Positions 26,507 to 35,772 are shown, counted from the stretch's first letter. The stretch: 52,143 nt of DNA from Roseburia sp. (GCA_023665905.1 JAMPDA010000010.1:1-52143); one strand, 5' to 3'. A program made the numbers and translations. The notes: generated from the sequence alone by a model not told the origin.

Positions 26507-26545
26507 GGTTTTGTTAAAGACAGCTAAGGATAAAGACAGTATCAT
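26492..26545 (+). promoter_or_regulatory. ABC-transporter promoter with phased TTAAG repeats
   Basis: TTAAG at 26492, TTAAG at 26503 and TTAAA at 26514 are each 11 bp apart, with a CTAAG at 26524 one base early. They overlap the end of the kinase gene and run into a weak -35 (AAGACA, 26517-26522), 17 bp before TATCAT (26540-26545). A typical layout for an activator of the OmpR family. Confidence 0.6.
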
Positions 26546-26578
26546 AGTGAAGTAATACGAGTAATAGGAGTTAATGCT

Positions 26579-27337
26579 ATGTCGGAAATATTACTTAAGA
26601 CCGAAAAGCTGTGCAAGACCTTTTCCAACGGCGGCGTGCAGCAGCATGTTTTAAAGAACATCGATCTGGAGCTGTATAAAGGCGACTTCACCGTGATAAT
26701 GGGCGCGAGCGGCGCAGGCAAATCCACGCTGATGTACGCGCTTTCGGGCATGGATACGCCGTCGCTCGGCACGATAACGTTCGGCGACACCGTCATATCC
26801 GATCTGTCGCAGGACGGGCTCGCCGTGTTTCGGCGCGAGCATTGCGGCTTTGTCTTTCAGCAGATATACCTGATAGACGGAATGAGCGTAATGGACAACG
26901 TGCTTTCGGCAGGGCTGCTCGCGAGCAAGGATAAAAAAGCCGTGACCGCAAAGGCGAAAGAGCTTTTCGAAGCGGTGGACATTTCCGAAGAAACGCAGAA
27001 GAAATTTCCGACGCAGATATCGGGCGGACAGGCTCAGCGCGTGGGCATAGTCAGGGCGCTCATAAACAGTCCCGAAATACTGTTTGCCGACGAGCCGACG
27101 GGCGCTCTCAACAGCAAGACGGGAGCGGACGTTCTCGACACTTTGACGAGCTTTAACGAGCGCGGTCAGAGCGTCGTTATGGTCACGCACGACATGCGCT
27201 CGGCGCGCCGCGGCAATCGCATAATTTATCTCAAAGACGGCGTGGTGCTCGGCGAGTGCGATCTCGGAAAATACGCGCACGGCGACGAAGCGCGGCACAA
27301 AAAGCTATCCGACTTCCTCACCGAAATGGGGTGGTAA
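26579..27337 (+). CDS. ABC transporter ATP-binding protein (MacB/LolD/BceA type)
   Basis: 252 residues. Walker A GASGAGKST, Q loop VFQQIYLI, signature ISGGQAQR, Walker B ILFADEPTGALNSKTG and H loop THDMRSA. The ADEPTGALNS stretch is typical of the lipoprotein/peptide-export group. AATAGGAG precedes the ATG. The permease gene begins one base after the stop region, so the two form one unit. Likely to sense or remove envelope-active compounds, judged by context. Confidence 0.93.
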   Translation: MSEILLKTEKLCKTFSNGGVQQHVLKNIDLELYKGDFTVIMGASGAGKSTLMYALSGMDTPSLGTITFGDTVISDLSQDGLAVFRREHCGFVFQQIYLIDGMSVMDNVLSAGLLASKDKKAVTAKAKELFEAVDISEETQKKFPTQISGGQAQRVGIVRALINSPEILFADEPTGALNSKTGADVLDTLTSFNERGQSVVMVTHDMRSARRGNRIIYLKDGVVLGECDLGKYAHGDEARHKKLSDFLTEMGW

Positions 27338-27338
27338 A

Positions 27339-29681
27339 ATGAGGAAGTATTTGATAATGGCGCGCTCCAATATGCGAAGCGCCAAAGGACAGACCGTAGC
27401 TATAGTCGTGCTCGTTTTGCTGGCGGCGATCCTGCTCAATCTTTGGCTGATGCTGTCTATGGACTATCACGCCAATTTCGACCGCTATCACGACAAGCTC
27501 AACGCCGAGCACGTAGTTCTTTCCGTAGACGGCGACACCGAAGACGTGCGCGATTTTTTGACGCAGACGCTCGATAACGATGCGCAGGTGGCCGAATACA
27601 GGCTGGATAGCTGCCTCAATATGTCGGGGTCGTTTACGTATAACGGCGGAAATATGTCCGGCTGGTTTGTGTTTTTGGAAAAAGACATCGCGACGACACG
27701 TACCGTCGGAAAATCCGATATGACAGAGGACAGCGACATCGCAAGCGGCATATATATGCCGATGCTATACAAGTCGGACGATATAGCCGTCGGCAAGACG
27801 ATGAAACTGCAAATCGGCAGTCGGCGCGTAGAGTACACGGTCTGCGGATTTTTCAACAATGTGATGATGGGCTCGCACAACTGCAAGCTTACCGAGATAA
27901 TGCTCACTGCGGACAAATACGCGGAACTCGCGGAAACGGGTTACGCGCCGCGCGCCACGCTGTGTTCTGTAAGATTACACGATGTTTCCGAAAACCTCAA
28001 TTTTCAATCCGATCTCAAGTCCGCCGTTACGTCGCGATTTCCCAATACGACGATAGTGGGGAGCAGCTACGATATCGTAGCGCAGTCGCGATACGTTTCG
28101 CAGTCGATCGTTTCCGCCATAATGTGCGTAATGGCATTTTTGATCCTTTTGATCTGCCTTGTCGTGATCGTTTCCAATATTGTCAATTACGTGCAGGCAA
28201 ACATGAAAAACCTCGGCGCCTTGAAAGCCGTGGGTTACACGTCAAGACAGCTCATTTTGTCGTTGCTGTTCCAGTTTTTACTGCTCACGCTCGCCGCAAC
28301 GGTGATAGGTGTGGGCGTATCGTACTGCCTGTTTCCGGCTGTCAACTCCATGATGATATCTCAAACGGGTATTCCGTACGCGGTGCGGTTTTTGCCGCTC
28401 CCCGCATTGATAACGCTTATAATTCCGTGCGCGGCGGTGGCTCTTTCCGTGTGGTTGGCGGCGCGCGGTATCAAAAAGATCGAGCCCATAGTCGCGTTGC
28501 GGTCGGGCGTCGCCACGCACAGCTTTAAACGCAATCACGTTCCACTCGAAAAGACGCGTGTGCCGCTCAACTTCGCGCTTGCGCTCAAGACGACGCTGTC
28601 CGGCGTAAAGAACAACATAACGGTGTGCATAACGATGCTCGTCCTTTCGCTCGTCGTCGCGTTTTCGGGACTGCTGATCGAAAACGCTCTGACAGATATA
28701 ACGCCGTTCATAGAGCTTGTCGCAGGAGAAACGGCGGATAGCTGTATAACCATCGACGTGGACGCGGAGGACGATTTCCTGTCTGCGGTCAATGCGGACA
28801 GTCGCGTCGAAAAAGCGTATCTTTACAGCAGTCTTGACATCTCGCATGCCGGCGGCGCGGATCTTACGGCGACTATGTGCGATGACTTTTCGCTCGTAAA
28901 CAATAAGAGCGTGGTGTATACGGGACGTTTCCCCAAGTACGACAACGAAATAGCGATAGGCGCAAAATATGCGCGCGAGCACGGTTTCGATGTGGGCGAC
29001 GAGATAGAGATGACGGCAAACGGCAAGACGGCAAAGTATCTCATCTGCGGACTGTCGCAAAACCCCAATTCACTCGGCAGAGACTGTCTGTTGACGAGAA
29101 GCGGCTTTGAGCGGATCGGCGAGTTCTCCACCGTGTCATACTACTTGGATCTTTTAGGCGGAACGGATATCGACGCGTTCAACGCCGAAACGGAAGAAAG
29201 GTTCGACGGCAAAGTGTTCGACACTGTAAACATCGACAAGACCATACAGGGCGCATCGAGCGTTTACGTCACGTTGATAACCGTCATCGTCATTGCGATA
29301 CTCGTTCTTTCCGTATTGATAATAGCGTTCGTGCTGTATCTGCTTATAAGAATGATGCTGAACAATAAAAAACGCGACTACGGCATTATGAAGGCGCTCG
29401 GCTTCACCACGGGACAGCTTATCGTTCAGACGGCGTTGGCGTTCATGCCGGCAATAGTTATTTCTACCGTAGTAGGCATAATCGTGGGCGCGCTCGTAGT
29501 AAATCCGCTCATGGGGTTGTTCTTGAGGGGATTGGGCGTCGTCAAGTGCACGTTCGGAGTGCCCGTGGTTTCCGTGACGGTGGCGGGCATCGGGATCATG
29601 GCGCTGGCGTTCGGGATAGCGTGCCTGCTGTCGCTGCGCATAAGAAAGATAGCGCCGCGCGCACTGCTCGCAGGCGAGTAA
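27339..29681 (+). CDS. FtsX-like ABC permease
   Basis: 780 residues, with one N-terminal helix (about 18-40), a large outer domain (about 45-255), three helices (about 260-390), a second helix set starting near 435, a second outer domain and three C-terminal helices (about 640-770). This doubled FtsX layout fits the large permeases of Firmicutes export or mechanotransmission systems. LKAVGYTSRQLI and MKALGFTTGQLI are the paired coupling segments that contact the ATPase. Substrate unknown. Confidence 0.9.
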   Translation: MRKYLIMARSNMRSAKGQTVAIVVLVLLAAILLNLWLMLSMDYHANFDRYHDKLNAEHVVLSVDGDTEDVRDFLTQTLDNDAQVAEYRLDSCLNMSGSFTYNGGNMSGWFVFLEKDIATTRTVGKSDMTEDSDIASGIYMPMLYKSDDIAVGKTMKLQIGSRRVEYTVCGFFNNVMMGSHNCKLTEIMLTADKYAELAETGYAPRATLCSVRLHDVSENLNFQSDLKSAVTSRFPNTTIVGSSYDIVAQSRYVSQSIVSAIMCVMAFLILLICLVVIVSNIVNYVQANMKNLGALKAVGYTSRQLILSLLFQFLLLTLAATVIGVGVSYCLFPAVNSMMISQTGIPYAVRFLPLPALITLIIPCAAVALSVWLAARGIKKIEPIVALRSGVATHSFKRNHVPLEKTRVPLNFALALKTTLSGVKNNITVCITMLVLSLVVAFSGLLIENALTDITPFIELVAGETADSCITIDVDAEDDFLSAVNADSRVEKAYLYSSLDISHAGGADLTATMCDDFSLVNNKSVVYTGRFPKYDNEIAIGAKYAREHGFDVGDEIEMTANGKTAKYLICGLSQNPNSLGRDCLLTRSGFERIGEFSTVSYYLDLLGGTDIDAFNAETEERFDGKVFDTVNIDKTIQGASSVYVTLITVIVIAILVLSVLIIAFVLYLLIRMMLNNKKRDYGIMKALGFTTGQLIVQTALAFMPAIVISTVVGIIVGALVVNPLMGLFLRGLGVVKCTFGVPVVSVTVAGIGIMALAFGIACLLSLRIRKIAPRALLAGE

Positions 29682-29698
29682 ATTCAATGTGATTTTGC

Positions 29699-29727
29699 TT
29701 GAAATTTCGCCGACAGTTTGATATACT
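29699..29727 (+). promoter_or_regulatory. Promoter of inorganic pyrophosphatase
   Basis: TTGAAA (29699-29704), 17 bp and TATACT (29722-29727) with TGA before it. Confidence 0.85.
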
Positions 29728-29777
29728 TGTCCTCACGGGTGTTTCCGTTAACGGAGCGCTCATCAAGGAGAGGCAGT

Positions 29778-30302
29778 ATGAATATCTGGCACGACATAAG
29801 CAAAGATCGCATAACCGATAAAAAGTTCGAAGCGCTTATCGAAATACCCAAGGGCAGTAAGTCCAAGTACGAGCTGGACAAGGATACGGGTCTTATACGG
29901 CTCGACCGCGTTTTGTACACGTCCACCGTGTACCCGTCAAATTACGGATTTATTCCGCGCACGCTCGCCGCAGACGGCGACCCGTTGGACGTTCTCGTGC
30001 TCTGTAACGAGTCCATATATCCGATGACGCTCGTCACGAGCATGCCGATCGGCGTCATAATAATGACGGACAACGGCGAGCCGGACGAAAAGATAATTGC
30101 CGTGCCCGTCAACGACCCGAACTACAAGGACTACAGCGACGTCCGCGAACTTCCGTCGCACATCTTCGACGAGATGATGCACTTTTTCGAGGTGTATAAA
30201 GTTTTGGAGCACAAGGTAACTACGGTAAAAGAGATATGCGACGCCAAAACAGCCGTCGCGATCGTGCAAAAGTGCATAGAGGAATACGATAAAAGGTTTT
30301 GA
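29778..30302 (+). CDS. ppa: Inorganic pyrophosphatase (family I)
   Basis: 174 residues from ATG 29778, after AAGGAGAGG; an upstream in-frame start lies at the promoter and is not used. The signature DGDPLDVLVL carries metal-binding aspartates. SKSKYELDKDTG and YPSNYGFIP are also conserved. It splits pyrophosphate to pull biosynthetic reactions. Single gene with its own promoter and terminator. Confidence 0.95.
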   Translation: MNIWHDISKDRITDKKFEALIEIPKGSKSKYELDKDTGLIRLDRVLYTSTVYPSNYGFIPRTLAADGDPLDVLVLCNESIYPMTLVTSMPIGVIIMTDNGEPDEKIIAVPVNDPNYKDYSDVRELPSHIFDEMMHFFEVYKVLEHKVTTVKEICDAKTAVAIVQKCIEEYDKRF

Positions 30303-30335
30303 GCGCGGCGCGGCTATGCCGCGCTTTGCTTTTTC
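30302..30335 (+). terminator. Terminator of ppa
   Basis: Stem AGCGCGGC (30302-30309) and GCCGCGCT (30318-30325), followed by a T-rich run. Confidence 0.8.
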
Positions 30336-30367
30336 GGGCGACTTTGCCGACGCATTGCAAAAATGAC

Positions 30368-30396
30368 TTGAAATCGACGGGCATATGTGGTAGAAT
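30368..30396 (+). promoter_or_regulatory. Promoter of the dtd operon, leaderless
   Basis: TTGAAA (30368-30373), 17 bp and TAGAAT (30391-30396) with TGG before it. The expected transcription start is at about 30403, the A of the dtd ATG. Confidence 0.75.
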
Positions 30397-30402
30397 AGCA
30401 TT

Positions 30403-30831
30403 ATGAAGGCTGTGATACAACGAGTGAACGGCGCGGCGCTCCGTGTCGCGGACAGAACGGTATGCGAGATAGGCAAGGGTCTTGTCGTGTATTTGGGTGT
30501 GGAAAGCGGCGATGTCGAAGCCGATATACCGCCGTTCTGCGCAAAGATAGCCGCGCTCCGTATATTTGCCGACGGCAATGGGAAGATGAATAGATCGGTA
30601 AACGATATCGGCGGCGAAATACTGCTCGTTCCCAACTTTACGCTGTGTGCAGACACGAGTCACGGCAACCGTCCGGACTTTTTCGGCGCAATGAAGCCGG
30701 ACGGCGCGCGGACGTTCTTCGACGCCTGCGTGCGCGAGCTCGGCCGCATTGCGCGCGTTTCCGCCGGCGTTTTCGGCGCGGATATGACTATAGATCAGTC
30801 CAACGACGGACCGGTCACGATAATATACTGA
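30403..30831 (+). CDS. dtd: D-aminoacyl-tRNA deacylase
   Basis: 142 residues. Removes D-amino acids (and glycine) wrongly loaded on tRNA. MKAVIQRVNGAALRV and the C-terminal NDGPVTI (the cis-Gly-Pro motif that excludes L-amino acids) are present. The usual SQFTL motif reads PNFTL here (VPNFTLCAD). No Shine-Dalgarno is visible and the promoter ends six bases before the ATG, so a leaderless message is likely. It heads the run dtd-queH-uvrC-hprK. Confidence 0.93.
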   Translation: MKAVIQRVNGAALRVADRTVCEIGKGLVVYLGVESGDVEADIPPFCAKIAALRIFADGNGKMNRSVNDIGGEILLVPNFTLCADTSHGNRPDFFGAMKPDGARTFFDACVRELGRIARVSAGVFGADMTIDQSNDGPVTIIY

Positions 30832-30832
30832 C

Positions 30833-31408
30833 ATGTTTTTCGACGACGGCATAAAGGGCAAGAAAATACTGCTGCACGCCTGTTGCGGACCGTGCAGCCT
30901 CGGCGCGATAGAGCCGCTCATTTCGGACGGCGCGGATATAACGCTGTACTTTTACAATCCGTGCATTGTGGACGGGGAGTACGAGCGCCGGCTGAACGCT
31001 TTGGACGCCGTGGCGCGGCATTACGGGCTGGAGTTTGTCGTCGCGCCGCACGACTACGGCGCATACCGCGCGCTCGCGTCGGCGTATGCGGCTTTGCCGG
31101 AGGGCGGAGAGCGGTGCGCGCTGTGTATGAAGCAACGGCTCGAGGGCGCGGCGCAGTATGCCGCGGCGCAAGGCTTCGACGCGTACACGACAACGCTTAC
31201 CGTAAGTCCGCACAAAAACAGCAAGCTGATATTTTCGCTCGCTAAGACTATAGACGGCGCGCCGTTTTTGGCGCGCGACTTTAAAAAGCGCGACGGGTTT
31301 TTGCTGTCCGTTCGCCGCGCGCGCGAGCTCGGCATATACCGTCAAAATTTCTGCGGCTGCGAGTATTCGCTTCGCGGCGCGGCTGAACAGGAGCGGTGCG
31401 GCGCATGA
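30833..31408 (+). CDS. queH: Epoxyqueuosine reductase QueH
   Basis: 191 residues. Final step of tRNA queuosine synthesis (epoxyqueuosine to queuosine) by the QueH (DUF208) route, with an Fe-S/iron centre. Cysteine motifs are HACCGPCS (about residue 15), RCALCMKQR and YRQNFCGCEYS, plus the conserved TTTLTVSPHKN. It begins one base after the dtd stop and overlaps uvrC by ATGA, so it is translated in series with them. Confidence 0.93.
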   Translation: MFFDDGIKGKKILLHACCGPCSLGAIEPLISDGADITLYFYNPCIVDGEYERRLNALDAVARHYGLEFVVAPHDYGAYRALASAYAALPEGGERCALCMKQRLEGAAQYAAAQGFDAYTTTLTVSPHKNSKLIFSLAKTIDGAPFLARDFKKRDGFLLSVRRARELGIYRQNFCGCEYSLRGAAEQERCGA

Positions 31409-34119
31409 ACATAGCGGATAAACTGAAAGACCTTCCCGACACGCCCGGCGTATACATCATGCGCGACGCGACGGGAAAGGTGATATACGTGGGCAAGGCG
31501 GTGGTGCTCAAAAACCGCGTGCGGCAGTATTTTAGGAACACCGAAAAACCGGTCAAAGTGCAGGCTATGGTGGACAACATAGCCGACTTCGACTATATAA
31601 TCACGCGCACGGAAAAGGACGCGCTCGCGCTCGAAAACAACCTCATAAAAAAGTACAAGCCGCACTACAATATACTTTTAAAAGACGATAAGACAAGCCC
31701 GTACATTCGCATCGACACGCATGCGGAGTTCCCCACCGTGGAAGTTACGCGCAGGGTCAAGCGCGACGGCGCGCGGTATTTCGGACCGTTTATCGGCGTG
31801 TCCGTCCGCGACGTGATAGCCGTTTTGCAGTCGGTGTATAAATTGCGCACGTGCGCAGGCAAGCTCGGTCGGCGCGCGCGCCCGTGCCTCAATCACGACA
31901 TCGATCTATGCCTCGCGCCGTGCTGCGACATGTGCGACAGCGCGGAGTACGCAAAGGCGATAAACGGCGCGGTGTCCTTCCTGTCGGGCGGAAACGACGA
32001 TATTTCGGGCGTTCTCGTAAAGAAGATGGAAGATGCGGCGGCGAGCGAAAACTTCGAGCGCGCCATATCGTATCGCAATCAACTGCGCGTGCTCGAAAAC
32101 CTAAAGAGCAAGGTCGTGGGCGAGCTCGGCAATATCGTCAATATCGACACGTTCTTTTACACGGACAACGGCATATACGGCGCGGTCAGCGTGTGCATAG
32201 TGCGCGGCGGCAAGATGATGGGCGTCAAGAACTACACAATCGTCGAGCCGCATGTGTTCGGCGGCGACATGACGACGTTCCTGCCGCAGTATTATTCCAT
32301 GACCAACGAGCTGCCCGACGAGATATGCTTGCAGGCGGAGTGCGACATAGGGCCGCTCGTCGATTATTTCCAGTCCGTATTCGGCAAGCGCGTATCGATA
32401 AGCTTTCCGCAAAAGGGCTTGAGAAAAAAACTTCTCGACACGGCGCAGAGGAACTGTCGCGACTATCTTTTCAAGAGCGCCGACAGGGTAAAGCGCGAGG
32501 AGGACATGACGGTGGGCGCGTGCGAGCGGCTTAAAAGCGTGCTCGGCATTGCGAGCGCGCGCCGCATAGAGTGCTACGACATATCGGACATATCCGGCGT
32601 GGATAAGGTCGCGTCGGGCGTAGTGTTTATCGACGGCAGCGCCGATAGAGCGCAGTATCGCAGGTACAGGATACGCACGGTCGAGGGCGCGGACGATTTC
32701 CGTTCGATGTACGAAACGCTCGCGCGCAGGTTCGTGCGCTATAATAACGGCGACGCCGGCTTCGACGAACTGCCCGACCTAATAGTCATCGACGGCGGCG
32801 CGGAGCAGGTGGAGTTCGCGTCGCGTGCGGCAGACGATGCAGGCGTGAGCGTCGCCATGATAGGGCTTGCAAAGCGCGACGAGGGGATATACTTGCGCGG
32901 AGTGCGCGAGCCGATAAAGCTCAAGCGCGATGACTATGCGCTCAAGCTTTTACAGCGTGTGCGCGACGAGGCGCACAGGTTCGCCGTGCTGTATCACCGC
33001 TCACTCCGCTCCAAGCGCTACGAAAGCGAGCTTAAGGGCGTAGCCGGCGTGGGCGCGGCAACGGTCAAAAAGGTGCTCGCGGCGTTCAACACGCACACCA
33101 TAGTCGAAGCGTCGGCGGACGAGATAGCGAAAAAAGCCACGATATCCAAAAAGGCGGCGCAAAACATATACGACTACTATCACCCTAAGACGGAGGGCGT
33201 AGCGGCAATGAAGTACAGACTTTTGGCAGTGGACATGGACGGTACGCTACTCAACGACGACCTCGAAATTTCCGAAGCGAACATAAAAGCAATAGAAAGA
33301 TACCGCGCGGCAGGCGGCATATTCACGATAAGCACTGGAAGGCTGACGTCGAATATCGCAAAATATTTGCCGCTGCTCGGGCTCGATAAAGCGCCCGTCA
33401 AGATATCGTGCGGCGTGGGCGCGTCCATAATCGATTCGGGCACGCTCGAGTGCGAACGGGCTTTCGGCATGGACAACGCCGTCGCCGCAGACCTCGTCGA
33501 TTTCATGAAAGACAAGTGCGGCGCGGTGTTCGTGATGGACCCCGACGTTCGCATGACGGATAGGAATTTTTGCAATGAATTTTTCGCAAGGTTCTGCGAG
33601 ATAACGAACAGCCGCTTCGAAGTTGTAGACGATTTGCACGGGTACACCGCTTGCGCCGACAACACGGTGATAAAAGTCATATTCGCCGTAAAGCTCGGGG
33701 ACGCGCGCGGATATATAGACGCGCTTCGGGCAAAATATCCGAGCCTGCAATTCATTCAGTCCAATCCGCCGTTCTTGAAAACGCTCGTCAAGGAGTTCGG
33801 CGGTGAGGCGGCGCTTATAGAGTGTATCGACGCGCGCGTCGATAAAGGCGTGGCGCTCAAAGCTATAGCCGATCACTACGGCATACCCATGTCCGAGGTC
33901 ATGGCTATCGGCGACGATTACAACGACGCGGCTATGGTAAAAGCCGCGGGCTTCGGCGTGGCGATGGGCAACGCTCGGGAAACGGTCAAGAGCCTTGCCG
34001 ATCATATAACCGACGACAACAATCACGACGGTGTGGCAAAAGCCATAGAAAAGTTCTGTTTGGGCGGCGGAATACCGCGCCGCGAAAATACACCCGAAAA
34101 AGGAGATAGCAATGCCTAA
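31405..34119 (+). CDS. uvrC: UvrC excinuclease subunit fused to a Cof-type HAD phosphatase
   Basis: About 904 residues from ATG 31405 (overlapping queH by ATGA). Residues 1-601 are a full UvrC: GIY-YIG nuclease (GVYIMRDATGKVIYVGKA), UVR motif (about 200-235), RNase H-like nuclease (YDISDISG, VIDGGAEQ) and helix-hairpin-helix (GVAGVGAATVKKVL). With no stop between, residues about 602-904 are a HAD phosphatase of the Cof type: DMDGTLL, the ISTGR motif and IGDDYND. A GGAGGG (33192-33197) ten bases before an internal ATG at 33208 could allow separate synthesis of the HAD part. UvrC makes both incisions in nucleotide excision repair. The HAD substrate is unknown. It overlaps hprK by eight bases. 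Confidence 0.92.
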   Translation: MNIADKLKDLPDTPGVYIMRDATGKVIYVGKAVVLKNRVRQYFRNTEKPVKVQAMVDNIADFDYIITRTEKDALALENNLIKKYKPHYNILLKDDKTSPYIRIDTHAEFPTVEVTRRVKRDGARYFGPFIGVSVRDVIAVLQSVYKLRTCAGKLGRRARPCLNHDIDLCLAPCCDMCDSAEYAKAINGAVSFLSGGNDDISGVLVKKMEDAAASENFERAISYRNQLRVLENLKSKVVGELGNIVNIDTFFYTDNGIYGAVSVCIVRGGKMMGVKNYTIVEPHVFGGDMTTFLPQYYSMTNELPDEICLQAECDIGPLVDYFQSVFGKRVSISFPQKGLRKKLLDTAQRNCRDYLFKSADRVKREEDMTVGACERLKSVLGIASARRIECYDISDISGVDKVASGVVFIDGSADRAQYRRYRIRTVEGADDFRSMYETLARRFVRYNNGDAGFDELPDLIVIDGGAEQVEFASRAADDAGVSVAMIGLAKRDEGIYLRGVREPIKLKRDDYALKLLQRVRDEAHRFAVLYHRSLRSKRYESELKGVAGVGAATVKKVLAAFNTHTIVEASADEIAKKATISKKAAQNIYDYYHPKTEGVAAMKYRLLAVDMDGTLLNDDLEISEANIKAIERYRAAGGIFTISTGRLTSNIAKYLPLLGLDKAPVKISCGVGASIIDSGTLECERAFGMDNAVAADLVDFMKDKCGAVFVMDPDVRMTDRNFCNEFFARFCEITNSRFEVVDDLHGYTACADNTVIKVIFAVKLGDARGYIDALRAKYPSLQFIQSNPPFLKTLVKEFGGEAALIECIDARVDKGVALKAIADHYGIPMSEVMAIGDDYNDAAMVKAAGFGVAMGNARETVKSLADHITDDNNHDGVAKAIEKFCLGGGIPRRENTPEKGDSNA

Positions 34120-35197
34120 AAAGAGATCGGAAGAAAAGCCGGACATCGAAAAGAACGGAGTTAAGCCGGCACAGACAGAAAATATCGCCACGGCGGCAAA
34201 AGCTTCCGACGCGCCCGCCGACGCGCCCGAGCAGGCTTCGACAAGCGCCGATATCGGCGACGCGGAGATAAACGAGAATGAAAAGGACGTCGATATCGAG
34301 GAGTTTGCAAGGCGTATGGATCTGGAGATCATATACGGCGGCACAAACTCGACGATACATTTCAGCACGTTCAATATAAACCGTCCCGGGCTTCAGCTTG
34401 CCGGATACTACAGGCATTTTTCGGCGGAACGCGTGCAGGTGATAGGCGAAATGGAAACGGCGTATCTCAATCAGATGACGCACGACGCGCGCAAGACCGC
34501 CTGCGAAACGCTTATGCGGCAGGATATCCCGTGCATGATAATAACGTCGCCTAAACCGCCGTGCGACGAGCTTTTGCTGGCTGCGAGAAAGTACGATCGC
34601 GTGCTGTTCGGCTCGAAACTGCGTACGACGATGTTCGTCAACAACCTGTCGCTGTATCTTAACGAACTGCTCGCACCGTCGCAGACGATACACGGCGTGC
34701 TCATGGATCTGTACGGCGTGGGCGTTTTGGTAATAGGCGAATCGGGTATAGGCAAGAGCGAAACGGCGCTGTCGCTCATCGAGCGCGGACACAGGCTCGT
34801 CGCCGACGACGCCGTTACGATAACGCGCATAGGCGACAGGCTGGACGGTACAAGTCCCGAAGTGATACGCTATCTCATGGAAGTGCGCGGCATAGGCATA
34901 ATCGACGTCAAAGCCATGTACGGCGCCGGCGCGGTACAGCTTGTAAAGGGCATAGATATGGTAGTCCGCCTCGAGGAATGGAACGACAAGGCGCAGTACA
35001 ACCGCATGGGCGATGTGGAAGAACAGTATTCGATACTCGGCGTCAAAAAGCCGCTCTACGTCATACCCGTAAAGCCCGGCAGAAACCTCGCCGTCATTCT
35101 CGAAGCCGCCGCAAGAACGCACAGACTGAACGTTCTCGGTTTCAGCGCCGTGGACGAGCTTAAGGGTAGGTTGAGAGGGAAAAACAAGGGTATTTGA
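34112..35197 (+). CDS. hprK: HPr kinase/phosphorylase
   Basis: 361 residues, longer than the usual 310 or so because of a charged, Ala/Glu-rich N-terminal extension of about 55 residues. It phosphorylates Ser46 of HPr, controlling carbon catabolite repression. Walker A GESGIGKSE (near residue 210), the family signature VRGIGIIDVKAMYGAG, and the C-terminal PGRNLAVILEAA are all present. It starts after AAAAAGGAGATAG inside the end of the uvrC-HAD frame. It is the last gene before the repeat array. Confidence 0.95.
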   Translation: MPKKRSEEKPDIEKNGVKPAQTENIATAAKASDAPADAPEQASTSADIGDAEINENEKDVDIEEFARRMDLEIIYGGTNSTIHFSTFNINRPGLQLAGYYRHFSAERVQVIGEMETAYLNQMTHDARKTACETLMRQDIPCMIITSPKPPCDELLLAARKYDRVLFGSKLRTTMFVNNLSLYLNELLAPSQTIHGVLMDLYGVGVLVIGESGIGKSETALSLIERGHRLVADDAVTITRIGDRLDGTSPEVIRYLMEVRGIGIIDVKAMYGAGAVQLVKGIDMVVRLEEWNDKAQYNRMGDVEEQYSILGVKKPLYVIPVKPGRNLAVILEAAARTHRLNVLGFSAVDELKGRLRGKNKGI

Positions 35198-35224
35198 CTC
35201 GACGGCGTATGCATCGCGCGCTCC

Positions 35225-35481
35225 CGTCGCAACGGTCGAAATGACAATGGGTTGGTTTGAGTTCGCGTCAACTTTCGATAAAACAATAAAGCGAAGCATG
35301 CTTTTATCAATCATGCTTCGTCCATACTCATGTCATTTCGAGCGAAGTCGAGAAATCTAGGCGATCCGCCGCAGAAAGGGAAAGCTGTACTTTTGGCAAT
35401 GCGCGGCAAAGCCGCTGGATTTCTCCGCTCCGCTCGCTATCGCTCGCTCCGGTCGAAATGACATCGGGAAGAAAAGGCTTC
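35225..35481. repeat. Tandem intergenic repeat, copy 1 (about 257 bp)
   Basis: Starts with CGTCGCAACGGTCGAAATGA. It contains an AAAACAATAAAGCGAAGC block, then GTCATTTCGAGCGAAGTCGA plus GGCGATCCGCCGCA, and ends with an inverted GGATTTCTCCGCT...CGGTCGAAATGAC arm. No gene is supported here. Confidence 0.8.
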
Positions 35482-35772
35482 CGTCGCAACGGTCGAAATG
35501 ATATGGAGTTGGTTTGAGTTCGCGGAAACTTTCGATAAAACAATAAAGCGAAGCATGCTATTATCAATCATGGCATGTCCATACCAATGTCATTTCGAGC
35601 GAAGTCGAGAAATCCAGGCGATCCGCCGCAAAGTGGAGTAGTCAAACCACCGCCCACCTTTTCACTTTTCCCTATTGCGTCTTCACTTAATCATGCGGCG
35701 CTTGCGCGCCTGGATTTCTCCGCTACGCGCTGACGCGCTCCGGTCGAAATGACATCGGGAAGAAAAGGCTTT
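35482..35772. repeat. Tandem intergenic repeat, copy 2 (about 291 bp)
   Basis: The same blocks in the same order as copy 1, with the pyrimidine-rich CACCTTTTCACTTTTCC motif inserted at 35655-35688. It ends with the ATCGGGAAGAAAAGGCT join that also closes copy 1. Confidence 0.8.

Noticed and set aside
33986..35314. A 442-codon minus-strand frame across hprK
   Set aside because: It is antisense to hprK and uvrC-HAD, without motif or promoter; its start lies in the repeat array.
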